This document shows positions 26,089-35,589 of a stretch of 64,000 nucleotides of DNA, piece after piece. How positions within the stretch are numbered: position 1 is the stretch's first letter; the number at the start of each line of letters is the position of its first letter. Origin of the DNA: Roseicitreum antarcticum (GTDB lineage: Bacteria; Pseudomonadota; Alphaproteobacteria; Rhodobacterales; Rhodobacteraceae). A program made the position numbers and the translations under genes. Below the pieces are notes generated by a model that had not been told where the DNA came from, ran no database searches, and worked only from the letters and a program-made list of their open reading frames with translations. Where the stretch lies: contig NZ_CP061498.1 in the NCBI RefSeq assembly GCF_014681765.1, forward strand, positions 1,922,001-1,986,000, written 5' to 3'.

Positions 26089-27294
26089 ATGGATCATTTT
26101 ACAATCGTGCAGGCTCTTTGCCGAGCTGCTATTGCCGATGCGTCACCGGCTCTCCGCAAGCAAATAGAGCGATTGCGTGATGCGTTGGCCAAGGACGGGG
26201 ATACGAAGCAGTCAGGTGCGCTTACCAGCATCCTGACTACAGCCGATCGCTCGAAGGAGCTTTCGCCGAGCCGCATCGAGCGTTCGAAGGCTCAGATTTT
26301 GGGAGAGACCCTGACACGCAACACGCCCGTTCCCGTTGATCGAGAAACAGCCGCCGCGCTTGCGGAAGTGATTTTTCCATCGGATATTGAGCCCGCTGCG
26401 CCGCTTTTCAACCAGACAGTTAGCGAAGCTATTGGTACAATCATCGACGAATGGGCTAATTTTGAAGCCCTGTCCGAGATCGATATCCGACCATCGAAAA
26501 CCTGCCTTATTTTTGGAGCGCCAGGTACGGGAAAGACGCGGCTGGCGCTTTGGATTGCCCAGCAACTCGACCTTCCTGTTGTTCTTGTGAAGTTGGATGG
26601 CTTAGTATCTTCGTTTTTGGGTGCGACCGCGCGTAACATCGGCAATCTATTCACATTCGCAAACCGGTATCGCTGCATTCTCCTGCTTGACGAGTTTGAC
26701 GCAATTGCCAAGGTTCGCGATGATCCACAAGAAGTCGGCGAGATTAAGCGGGTTGTGAATGCGCTCTTGCAAAACTTTGATGTACGCCGTGACATTGGCT
26801 TCACAATTGGGATTACCAACCATCCCAAGCTTTTAGATTCAGCCGTATGGCGGCGGTTCGAAGTTCAACTCGAAATTCCAAAACCTGACTTCAGGATGCG
26901 ACAGGAAATTGCTGCACATTTCATGCCTCCTGTAGAAGCTCCAGATATCCATTTGCGGCTGATTTCTTGGTTCACAGAGGGCTCAACAGGGGCAGAAGTC
27001 GAGTCCTTGGTGCGTACCTATAAGAAGGCGACTACAGTTCCAGAAGTGGACAGGCGGGGGCTGCTCGACACCTTGCGCCAGTTCGCCACCTTAAACGCCG
27101 CTCGTGTCCAAAGTGAGCGTCGTGCCCTACTCTTCGACGACTCTAGTCGTTTGTTTCGTGCTATGCGGGATGATCCTATTCTCAACTTCTCTATGGCAGA
27201 TATTGGCGAAATTGCTGGTAGGGACAAATCTACCGTGAGCCGTCAGATCGGCCGAGCAGCTAAGCTCGGCGAAGGTGAGGTGCTGAATGGCTAG
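26089..27294 (+). CDS. ietA: AAA+ ATPase, IetA-like component of an IetAS anti-phage module
   Basis: 401 residues. Walker A is LIFGAPGTGKTRLALWIAQQ (about residue 145), Walker B is CILLLDEFDAIAKV, sensor 1 is TIGITNHPKLLD and an arginine-finger-like AVWRRFEVQL follows. The stop overlaps the next gene's start by 8 bases. An AAA ATPase directly before a subtilase is the signature of the IetAS pair, first linked to plasmid stability and later found as an anti-phage system. The exact mechanism is not known. The island it belongs to (about 25877-31365) is AT-richer than the phage genes. Confidence 0.8.
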   Translation: MDHFTIVQALCRAAIADASPALRKQIERLRDALAKDGDTKQSGALTSILTTADRSKELSPSRIERSKAQILGETLTRNTPVPVDRETAAALAEVIFPSDIEPAAPLFNQTVSEAIGTIIDEWANFEALSEIDIRPSKTCLIFGAPGTGKTRLALWIAQQLDLPVVLVKLDGLVSSFLGATARNIGNLFTFANRYRCILLLDEFDAIAKVRDDPQEVGEIKRVVNALLQNFDVRRDIGFTIGITNHPKLLDSAVWRRFEVQLEIPKPDFRMRQEIAAHFMPPVEAPDIHLRLISWFTEGSTGAEVESLVRTYKKATTVPEVDRRGLLDTLRQFATLNAARVQSERRALLFDDSSRLFRAMRDDPILNFSMADIGEIAGRDKSTVSRQIGRAAKLGEGEVLNG

Positions 27295-29153
27295 CCCTAT
27301 CCAAATTGTATTTAATCCAGAAAATTATGAGGAAGCACGCGAAGCTGGCGGTGGTGGCGGACGAAAAGATTTTTTTGCTCACCGCGATGCAGAATTTGTG
27401 GTTCACAGAAATGCCATCGTAAGTCAGCTCAATACAATTTCAGACGTCCTAGCTGCCCAAGCGCAAGGAGACGTCGGCTTTGTGAAAGTCATCTTGCGGC
27501 GAGAAGCTTGGGCCAAATCTCACCGCCCAGTCGCAAGTTTGTTTCGCGGTGATCGCATCCCCGTTGTCGGCGGTGGCGATCTCGGCGTCATGATTGTTGA
27601 GGCTCGACCCGACTCACTCCGCCAGGTCGTGGCTGAGATTGCCAGAGCTGAGACCAATACCGTAATGCGGTTCAACGAAAGGCGACAAAAGGATGAGCCA
27701 AATCCATCAGCGCGCAAGAGCGAGACCGGCGCCATTGATCGGGTCGAACTCTACGGACCGGCGGACCGGCGTAATTTTTCGGTCGAGGAGGCCGTCGCTT
27801 GGCTGTCGAACCCCATCACTGGCAGCAGCTATCAGGTCGAGTTGTTTGATAGTCCTCCGCCACGTTCCGAATGGGATCGCTTAGATGATGGTCATCGGCG
27901 CCTTGCAGAAAGTTTCGTTTCTGGCTTCAATGCCCTTGAACGCGGGCTTTCCGTTGACAGACTACCAAGTCACAAGAATAGGCAAGCGATCCTTTCCGTT
28001 CGGCTGGAACAGTCGAGCGATCAACCCGCACTGCGACTGAATGAAAGCTCTGTAAGCGAGCGTCGACGCGAATTGGCTGTTTTCAACCCAGACGTTGATC
28101 GCCACGCACAGTTGCTTACGTTTCTCGATGGCCATCCACTAGTGAGACGGATTGAACTTCCTGGGATCGTAGTAAGAGCGACCGGTCTGACAGCATCAAT
28201 CCCTCGCAGCCGCCCAACTAGTGCAAATATTCCAATTCGCGACAGCAGACTCACTCATCCCCGTATGGGCATAATTGATGGTGGCATCAGCGCAGCGCTG
28301 TCAGACTGGGTTATTGACCGCTGGGATATTCTTGCCGACGAAGATCTTGATCTTGCCCATGGAACATTCATCGGTGGTCTTGCCGCGGTTGGTGCCGCAT
28401 TAAATGGAGTGGAAACCTGTCCGGAGCACGATGGCGCAGAGCTGGTCGACGTCGCTGTGTTTCCGAGTGACCGAAGGACAGGAGCTTTCGCTTCTTACTA
28501 TCCCGAAGGCCTACCTCAGTTCTTTGATGAGATGGAGTCAGCTGTCTCGGATGCTCGGGCGCGTCACGGTGTCCGAGTGTTCAATATGAGCCTCAATATT
28601 CTTCAACCGGCTGCCCCGGATTGATACAGCCCACACGCTGCGCGGCTTGACCAGATAGCAGAGGTTAATAACGCGGTGGTGTTCATCTCAGCTGGCAATA
28701 TCCAGCCTCAAGATGTCCGCGCGGAGTGGCCTTCAGATGCCACTTCAGCTCTCGCCAGCCTGGTCAACACCCGCAATGACGGCTTGCTTACGCCTGCAGA
28801 AAGCGCGCGCAATGTGGCTGTTGCCGCACTCAACCCACCTGGTCATGACGGATGCGTACCCTTTGCACCTAGTCGTTTCAGTCGCCGTGGGCCCGGTTTA
28901 AGGGCGGGAGTTAAGCCAGACTTGGCCCATGTCGGCGGGGCGGGATCAATCCATCCATCGCTCGGACACGGCCTATTCTCAATCTTGCCGGACGGGACGA
29001 TAATTGATGGTTGTGGCACTAGCTATGCTGCGCCACTTGCGGCAAAAACCGCTGCTGTGCTCGAACATGCCATTGAAGGAGAGGTCTCTCGTGAGACCCT
29101 CATAGGTTTGCTGGTCCACCACGCTGAAATGCCGGTACCATTGCAGGCTAAGG

Positions 29154-30599
29154 GGGAATGTCCCGCTCGATGTTGAAAAGCGCGACGGGGGACGCTGCTG
29201 ATTTCAGGGTTACGCGGCATCTGCCACCTGGTCAACGGCGTCTTCGGGTTTGGAGCGATGCTTCTCCAGTGCTGCCTTGAGGACGGGCAATTGCTTGTGG
29301 GCCTTGAGGCGACGAAAGCCCTTGGCGGCCTCGAGCATGCCCGCAGCGGTCCAGCGCAGCGCCATTTTCGCGTCGCGCCAGCGCTTCACGTTCCGGCAGA
29401 CCTGTCTGATCACCGCGTTCATAGACTCGACGATGTTTGTCGAAGCCAGTGAGCGGCGCAGTTCGGGCGGCAGGCCGAGGCGGGTCACGGTGAGGATCTC
29501 GTCGAGGCCCTCGAGGATGCTCTTCGACACGCCGGGCGCCTCGAGTTCGAGGCGGCGCGCGAGGGTGCGCAGAAGACGTTCGGCCTTGTCGGCATCATCG
29601 AGCTCCCAGGCCTGGCGCAGGGCGCGGCGGACAGCGGCGTGAAGCTTGGGATTGAGTCGCTCGGTGATGTTGCGAGCCTTGTGGACCTGGCAGCGCTGGA
29701 TCGGAATGTCCGCGCCAAAGGTCCGGCGGATCGCCTTGGTCAGGGCCTTGGCGCCATCTACGATGAACAGCCGACAGACTGCGGGTTCGAGCCCACGCTC
29801 GATCAGGTTGTCCAACAACGCCTGCACGGTCGCAGCGTTCTCCGTCGCGCCTTCGACCACGCCCAGCGGGTGTTTCCGGCCGTCGGCATCGATCCCGATC
29901 GCGCCCAGCATCAGCAGGTTGTCCCCATGTGCAGACCATCGATCTGGATCACCAGCAGGTCGAGCGCAGACAGATCAGAGGCCATCCATGCGTCCATGCG
30001 CGCCTGGGTCAGCGCCTTGAACCGCCGTGAGACTGCGGATTTCGACAGCCCCGATCCCGCCTCGGACGGCACCCCGGCCTCGGGCAGACGCACGGCGCGG
30101 CCGACTTTGCGCGTGGCGACATTCATCAGCATCAGGCTCATCGCCCATTGCTCCAGCCAGCCGGCCTGCGCAGCTTCCTGCCAGCTTGGCAGCGACAGCT
30201 CCTTGCCGGTGGTTTTTGATCGCACCCGCGGACGCTCCAGTTCCACCTTGCCACCGTGAAAGCCCACCGGGCCCCGCGTGCGGCCCCAGCGATACCCCTG
30301 CTTGTCGGCACTGCGCGCATGCGGGGCCCCGGCCAGCGCCGTCGCGTCCTCCTCCAGCATCTGCGTCAGGCTGGCGAGACCCGCGACCAGGCAGAACCGC
30401 TCGAAGCTCGCCCCGACCGCATCACGGGCCTCTTCGACTGCCGCCGTCAGCTCGGCCTTGCTGGCCAGGGCCAGCGGGGATGTGGTAGATGTTTTCATGG
30501 TGTTGCTCTCCATCTGGATTGAACACCCCGAGCCTACGGCTCAGGGAGAGCAACGCCACCCTTCAGATAACGAACTTCAACATCGGTCGGGACATTCCC
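29154..30599 (-). mobile_element. IS256-family element, copy 1, with 8-base target duplication
   Basis: 1446 bases. Ends are inverted repeats starting GGGAATGTCCCG. The 8-base target GGCTAAGG is duplicated at 29146-29153 and 30600-30607, so insertion is recent and into the subtilase gene. The copy at 61994-63439 has the same length and appears the same except for two single-base differences. Confidence 0.95.
29210..30513 (-). pseudogene. IS256-family Mulder-type transposase, copy 1, frameshifted at 29923-29926
   Basis: DDE residues lie in LLVIQIDGLHMG, CRLFIVDGAKALTKAI and STNIVESMNAVIRQVCRNVK. The run of G (here CCCC, 29923-29926) is one base shorter than in copy 2 (GGGGG at 62666-62670), so the frame breaks right after LHMG. 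Copy 2 shows that the intact sequence has five G. Confidence 0.92.
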
Positions 30600-31364
30600 G
30601 GCTAAGGCGCTCGCCCCAGTTTCGCGACATATGGTCGGCTTCGGTATGCCTCCAACCGCAGATCGCATTCTAGAAACTGGCGATCATGCGATCACGCTCG
30701 TTTTCGCATCGCGCATCAGGCGCGACCAGCAGATTAACTTCCGTTTTGCGTGGCCAGCGTCCCTAGTCGGCCCTAGCGGGAAGTGCCGCGGCCGAGCAAA
30801 AATTACACTTGTTTCCACCCCACCATTGGATGCGCGGTTCGGCGCAGAGTTTGTTCGCGTAAATATCAATGCATCGCTACAACAAGAGCAAGCGCACGGA
30901 GGTTGGCTCGGGCGGCTTGAACCGCTCTACCTTCCCCCACGACGTCAATCACCGGCAGTGGAAGCGGAACGAATTGAGCATGACCTGAAATGGAGCCCGG
31001 TAAAAGTCCTTGCAAAGACCTTTCCGCAAGGTGTGGGCCCCTCTTCGAATTGGCGGCTATTTGTCGACTATCTGACCCGCGCTGGGGAGGTTATGCCAGA
31101 AGAAGGCGTACCGTTTACAGTTATCGTAACCATTAGCGATCCGGAGGCGGAGCAGCCAGTGTTCAATGATATGCGTCAAAGCCTGCAGTCACTCGGCACG
31201 CAGATTGCTGACATTCGAACTGCCGCGCGAATTACACCACGTACTTGATCTTATACGAGGTACCAACAGCGGGATTAAGCTACATATAATCATGCTGCTT
31301 GCCCGAGTCCTTTTCAGCAGTCGCCCATAGCAATCAGATGATCTCGTGGCAGATACAAGGCGGT

Positions 31365-31713
31365 CTGAGTGGCCGAATTGGCCAGCGCTGGGCTTACCCC
31401 GGATTGGATGCCCAATGTCGGTCAGCGTTGCGTGCCGGTGCAAACCGAGCGCAAAAAGCTCGGCAAGCGGTCGATGTCGGTGGAGGTTGGCACCGAACGG
31501 ATGCTGAGCCGGGGCAAATGGCGAACGGTGGAGGTCCTGGCCTGCCCGGTGACCCGGCGACCGCATCCGGAACAGATCGCCTCCGCTCGGCGTGGTTATG
31601 AGGAGTGGTGGCAAGCGCTGGATTGGGTACGGGATGGGTTGGTGGTGGGGCTTATGCTACGGGAGGTCGAGGTGACGGCTGCGATGCCCAAGGTGCGGCC
31701 TTGGGGGCGATAG
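31365..31713 (+). pseudogene. Partial second copy of the 3' half of the 25232-25912 gene
   Basis: Residues AELASAGLTPDWMP through AAMPKVRPWGR match the second half of the product of 25232-25912 with many substitutions (for example VQTERKKLGKRSMSVEVGTE against VETKRNQHGERSTTIVVGTE). There is no own start or N-terminal half. It marks the right end of the IetAS island; the sequence is a homologue, not a recent copy. Confidence 0.8.
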
Positions 31714-31743
31714 GCGCACAGCGACCGCATCAGAAACCAGTCC

Positions 31744-31771
31744 TTGCCAAATGGCATGTAATATATATATT
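31744..31771 (+). promoter_or_regulatory. Promoter and operator of the Xre/RES toxin-antitoxin genes
   Basis: TTGCCA, 16 bases, TATATT, 20 bases before the antitoxin ATG. The inverted arms TGCCA/TGGCA (31745-31756) overlap the -35 box and would suit autorepression by the antitoxin. Confidence 0.5.
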
Positions 31772-31791
31772 CATGTCAAAGAGGATTTGCC

Positions 31792-32205
31792 ATGCAGTTT
31801 GCAACGATTGAGCCTACCGCGTCCCGTCCCGACCTTCCCGCCATCACGGACGAGGAGGCCGCAGCCCTCGCGCGCACCACCTTAAACCTGTTTCGCGCGT
31901 GGCAGCTCAGCGATATCGAGGCCCGCACCCTGCTGGGCGATATGGCACAGCGCACATGGGCGCGTTGGAAAGACGGCGGCATCGGGCGGATCGACCGCGA
32001 TCTGCGGGCGCGCATGGCCATCCTGATGGGGATCCACAAAGGTCTGCGATATCTCTTCAGCGACACGGCGCGCGGCTACGCGTGGATCCGCAAACCCAAT
32101 GCCAACCTGGGCGGCCGAAGCGCGCTCGACGTTATGATGCGCGGCGAGATTACCGATCTGATCGACCTGCGCGCGTATCTTGATGCCGAACGCAGCGCAT
32201 GGTGA
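31792..32205 (+). CDS. Xre/MbcA/ParS-type antitoxin (DUF2384)
   Basis: 137 residues. N-terminal helix-turn-helix-like segment (LSDIEARTLLGDMAQRTWAR) and C-terminal DUF2384 elements (ILMGIHKGLRYLFSD, ARGYAWIRKPNANLGGRSAL, LDVMMRGEITDLIDLRAYLD). These neutralise RES-domain toxins by covering their active site. It overlaps the toxin gene by 7 bases. Confidence 0.88.
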   Translation: MQFATIEPTASRPDLPAITDEEAAALARTTLNLFRAWQLSDIEARTLLGDMAQRTWARWKDGGIGRIDRDLRARMAILMGIHKGLRYLFSDTARGYAWIRKPNANLGGRSALDVMMRGEITDLIDLRAYLDAERSAW

Positions 32206-32891
32206 CAGCGCCGCTGCGCGGCGTGGTCTGGCCGCGCAGCGTCCGGATCATCCGCTCGATCTATCCGCCGATCGACCTGTTCGAGGACATCGCCGATCCG
32301 GCGGATTGGGAGGCACTGGCTTCGGCCGAAGCCAAGTTCAATCCGCGCATCCGTGACAGCATCGGTGATCTGGCAAAGGTGCCGGTGGCCCGACGTGTCA
32401 CCGGGCCCGGCGCAAGCTGGGTCATGGCGCCCTTTGTCCACTGCTCGCCATTGCGGCCCGGGCGGTTCAGCGATGGGACGTTCGGCCTGTACTATGCGGG
32501 CGACAGCGCAGAGGTGGCGATTGCTGAAACCATCCATCACCACACGAAAACCATGCTGGCCACCGCCGAAGCTCCTGGTTGGACATCGCAATTCCGCGAG
32601 CTGATTGGATCGGTCGACGCCGAATTTGATGATGTATCCGGAATGGATGACCTGCTGCACCCCGACGACTACACCGCGTCTCAGATCTTCGGGGCAGAGC
32701 GGCGTGGCGCCGGGTCGAACGGCATCTTCTGGCCAAGTGTCCGTTACCCAGGTGGCAACTGCATCGCTGCGTTTTGGCCGGATGTTGTGCCGATCCCCAC
32801 CCAAGGCGGGCATTTTGCCTACCACTGGAATGGCAGCGCGGTTGATTACGTCAAGAAACTAGATACCGGGGCGATTATGAGCGTGCGCTAG
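32199..32891 (+). CDS. RES-domain toxin (NAD-consuming type)
   Basis: 230 residues. RES residues are visible: Arg in RIIRSIYPPIDLFE, then FSDGTFGLYYAGDSAEVAIA followed by ETIHHH (Tyr, Glu), and FGAERRGAGSNGIFWPSVRY with a final Ser/Asn region. RES toxins degrade NAD+ or ADP-ribosylate targets. Paired with DUF2384 antitoxin upstream. In a prophage it may support lysogen stability or block other phages. Confidence 0.88.
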   Translation: MVTAPLRGVVWPRSVRIIRSIYPPIDLFEDIADPADWEALASAEAKFNPRIRDSIGDLAKVPVARRVTGPGASWVMAPFVHCSPLRPGRFSDGTFGLYYAGDSAEVAIAETIHHHTKTMLATAEAPGWTSQFRELIGSVDAEFDDVSGMDDLLHPDDYTASQIFGAERRGAGSNGIFWPSVRYPGGNCIAAFWPDVVPIPTQGGHFAYHWNGSAVDYVKKLDTGAIMSVR

Positions 32892-33029
32892 GTGCTGGTC
32901 ACTGCATCAGAGCCCATGGTGACTAAGCGTGCGTAAAAATGGTCTAAGGAACCTTAGCTGAAACATCTGCTTTCGCTGGCAAAATCTACCTAGCGCCTGT
33001 AGCTTGAATGAGAACAAACGGAGCATGGT

Positions 33030-34361
33030 ATGGGCAGACCTATTGGAGTAGATCTTTTCGCGGGCGCAGGCGGTATGAGCCTGGGCTTCGAACAGGCTGG
33101 CTTCGATGTTGCTGCGGCTGTAGAAATTGATCCGGTGCACTGTGCGGTACACAAGTTTAACTTCCCCCAGACTGCGGTAATTCCCCGCTCTGTCGAGCGG
33201 CTTACAGGACGGGAAATTCGGCTGGCTGCTGGTCTTGGAACACGGACCGTCGACTGCGTCTTCGGTGGAGCACCATGCCAAGGCTTTTCAATGATTGGCC
33301 ATCGTGTTCTTGATGATCCCCGAAATCGGCTTGTCCTCGAATTCGTCCGGATCGTCAGCGAGCTAGATGCCCGCACCTTCGTTTTCGAAAACGTGAAAGG
33401 CCTGACAGTCGGGCATCACAAACAAGTCCTGAATGAGTTGGTCGCAGCCTTTGACCAAATAGGCTATCAGGTGCGGCTGCCTTGGCGTGTGCTGAACGCT
33501 GGAAATTTTGGCACGCCGCAGTCACGGGAAAGGCTTATCTTGTTTGGTACCAAGAAGGGCGAGGTCCTCCCCGATTACCCGGCAGCAATAACGGCAATCT
33601 CCGGTCGGCGAGCGAATCCAGATTTGAATTGGGGTCCTAGCTGCGCGGACGCGTTGGCTGATCTGCCCGACGCAGAAATCTTTGACGAACTGTCAGGCAG
33701 CGATTCCGTCAAGCCACGACGTCTTGGCAAGCCTTCCCCGTATGCCGCCGAAATGCGTTGCCTTTCAAACGAGGCTTGGCACTTCGGGCATCCTCGTCAA
33801 TGGGATCCCTCGCTCCTGACCTCCAGCGCGCGCACGAACCATACTGATATTTCCCGGCGAAGATTTTCTGAAACAGCGCAAGGCGAGATTGAACCGATCA
33901 GCCGATTGTTCAAGCTTCCGTCGACCGGGGTGTCGAATACGCTGCGCGCCGGGACTGACGGCGCACGCGGGGCCTTCACTAGCCCTCGGCCCATTCACTT
34001 CAAGTTTGACCGCTGCATCACGGTGCGCGAGATGGCGCGTTTGCACGGATTTCCGGACTGGTTCCGTTTCAATACCACAAAGTGGCATGGAGCCCGTCAG
34101 ATCGGGAATGCTGTGCCACCTCCGCTGGCACGCGCAGTTGCCAGTCAAGTGATCGCCGCACTGGGCATTGTGCCTTCACGGCCGTCGACAGCGATAGCGT
34201 TGGGCGAAACGGCATTACTACAAATGGATGTTACCAAAGCCTCTGCACATTTCGGAATCGAGCCGCCCAAATCAGGCCGCGACCGAAAAAGTGGCGCGAA
34301 GAAACGCAAGCAGACCGATATCGAGGCGGAACGCATTTCTGCGCGCGTGGCCAATGGCTAA
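33030..34361 (+). CDS. DNA cytosine-5 methyltransferase of a type II restriction-modification system
   Basis: 443 residues: motif I GVDLFAGAGGMSLGFEQAGF is split over the start, motif IV FGGAPCQGFSMIGHR (catalytic Cys), motif VI VFENVKGL, motif VIII QSRERLILFG, motifs IX/X REMARLHGFPDWF and RQIGNAVPPPLARA. Different from the enzyme at 23969. Its last 8 bases overlap the gene for a putative restriction enzyme, so the two are co-translated. Confidence 0.92.
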   Translation: MGRPIGVDLFAGAGGMSLGFEQAGFDVAAAVEIDPVHCAVHKFNFPQTAVIPRSVERLTGREIRLAAGLGTRTVDCVFGGAPCQGFSMIGHRVLDDPRNRLVLEFVRIVSELDARTFVFENVKGLTVGHHKQVLNELVAAFDQIGYQVRLPWRVLNAGNFGTPQSRERLILFGTKKGEVLPDYPAAITAISGRRANPDLNWGPSCADALADLPDAEIFDELSGSDSVKPRRLGKPSPYAAEMRCLSNEAWHFGHPRQWDPSLLTSSARTNHTDISRRRFSETAQGEIEPISRLFKLPSTGVSNTLRAGTDGARGAFTSPRPIHFKFDRCITVREMARLHGFPDWFRFNTTKWHGARQIGNAVPPPLARAVASQVIAALGIVPSRPSTAIALGETALLQMDVTKASAHFGIEPPKSGRDRKSGAKKRKQTDIEAERISARVANG

Positions 34362-35136
34362 GTCAAATCGTTATCAGGCATTGATCTCCAAGATCTTCTT
34401 TGACCGGTATAAGGCAAGCGTTGAATCGTTCGAGTTTGAACGCGTGGCGTTGGAGCACAGCGCAGAGTCGCTTGAGATCAAGTTGCCAAAGAACCTTGGC
34501 GACGTGATCTATTCCGTCAGGTTCCGAACGGCTCTTCCGGACGATATTCTTGCCACCCAGCCACCAGGGATGGAATGGATTATCGAGGGCGCTGGCAGGG
34601 CGACATATCGTTTCAAACTCGTTCGCGTGAACCGTGTGGTTCCGCGCGCAGACCTTGTTCGCGTTTCTATTCCCGACGCAACGCCAGAGATCATTCGCGC
34701 CTATGCGCTTGATGACGAGCAAGCCCTTCTGGCCATCGTCCGCTATAATCGGCTGATCGACACCTTCTTGGGGCTCACAACCTACAGCCTTCAAAACCAT
34801 CTCAGAACGACAGTCAAAGGCATTGGTCAGATAGAAATCGACGAGCTCTACATCGGTCTCGACAAGCGCGGCTGCCACTACGTGATCCCCGTACAGGCGA
34901 AGGGCGGCAAGGACCAGATCGGTATTGTTCAAACGACACAGGACATCCGTTTCGTAGAGCAGAAGTTTCCGGGGCTTAGATGTCGGGCAATTGCAGCGCA
35001 GTTTATGGAGGATCAGGTGATCGCCCTGTTTGAACTGACTCTGGAAGATGACGAGATTCGGGTGGTCGAAGAACGGCACTACCGGCTTGTTCCAGCGCGG
35101 GATCTCGACCGTCAGGCCATACAGACCTACAGGTGA
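34354..35136 (+). CDS. Probable type II restriction endonuclease
   Basis: 260 residues from ATG 34354. No close family recognised, but IEIDELYIGLDKRGCHYVIP followed by VQAKGGKDQIG has the spacing of a PD-(D/E)XK nuclease core (Glu/Asp, then Q-x-K). The genetic link with an overlapping cytosine methyltransferase is the strongest support. Recognition sequence cannot be read from the sequence. Confidence 0.75.
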   Translation: MAKSNRYQALISKIFFDRYKASVESFEFERVALEHSAESLEIKLPKNLGDVIYSVRFRTALPDDILATQPPGMEWIIEGAGRATYRFKLVRVNRVVPRADLVRVSIPDATPEIIRAYALDDEQALLAIVRYNRLIDTFLGLTTYSLQNHLRTTVKGIGQIEIDELYIGLDKRGCHYVIPVQAKGGKDQIGIVQTTQDIRFVEQKFPGLRCRAIAAQFMEDQVIALFELTLEDDEIRVVEERHYRLVPARDLDRQAIQTYR

Positions 35137-35146
35137 CCCCCCTCGC

Positions 35147-35385
35147 ATGGTTCCTCCCCGGCCCCAAACGTATGCGGGGGGGGCGCAGCGCGGCATTTCT
35201 CTAGCGACAGGCATTTTCACCGGGGAATCCAGGCGGAATCCACCTGCCGCTTGATTTTGAAAAAAGCGACTCATTATCAAAGGCTTGCGGAATCGCGATT
35301 TTGGCGTGCTGGATTCTTTTCGGAATCCAGGGAAGCCAGTTTGTGGAAGCCACCTCGCCCGAATCCAGCCAGCGGAAGCCACCCC
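35147..35385. repeat. Long diverged repeat, copy 2, with GGAATCCA units
   Basis: Counterpart of 2701-2939: same opening, same GGCATTTTCAC, five GGAATCCA-type and three GGAAGCCA units and one inverted CTGGATTCTTTT. It fills most of the 453-base gap between the restriction gene and the ParB-methyltransferase gene; 35386-35589 has no other feature. Confidence 0.75.
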
Positions 35386-35589
35386 GTAAGAAGTCATTGA
35401 ATCCACGTCATTTTTTCATTTGACAAAGCTGCCCCCCTTGACCTACCTATTGATAATCGAAAAATTGCGCCCGGAGGATAGCCCTCGCGGGCGCTTTTGT
35501 TTTCCCCCACATCGCGGATCCTGATCCTGACGTTGGCATCGCCCAGCGCGCATCGGCTTGCCCGCCCTACCCCAAATGAGAACCGCCCC

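Larger units (their letters stand above)
27287..31248 (+). pseudogene. ietS: Subtilisin-like S8 peptidase, IetS-like; split by an in-frame stop and an IS256 element
   Basis: Removing IS256 (29154-30599) and one 8-base duplication restores a continuous frame of 835 codons plus a stop. The catalytic triad is visible: Asp in RMGIIDGGISAAL, His in DLAHGTFIGGLAAVG and Ser in DGCGTSYAAPLAAKTA. An oxyanion-type Asn lies in FISAGNIQP. An in-frame TGA at 28622-28624 (AAPD, stop, YSPHAARLD) interrupts it between His and Ser; the IS lies 39 codons after the Ser motif. The C-terminal part resumes ALAPVSRHMVGFGMPPTADR and ends ARITPRT. As read, no active protease is made. Confidence 0.85.

Noticed and set aside
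28622-28624. TGA read as selenocysteine in the subtilase
   Set aside because: No SECIS-like hairpin was seen after it, and the family does not use Sec at this place.
34363-35406. 347-codon leftward open frame
   Set aside because: Antisense of the restriction-enzyme gene and the GGAATCCA block; no start context or motif.
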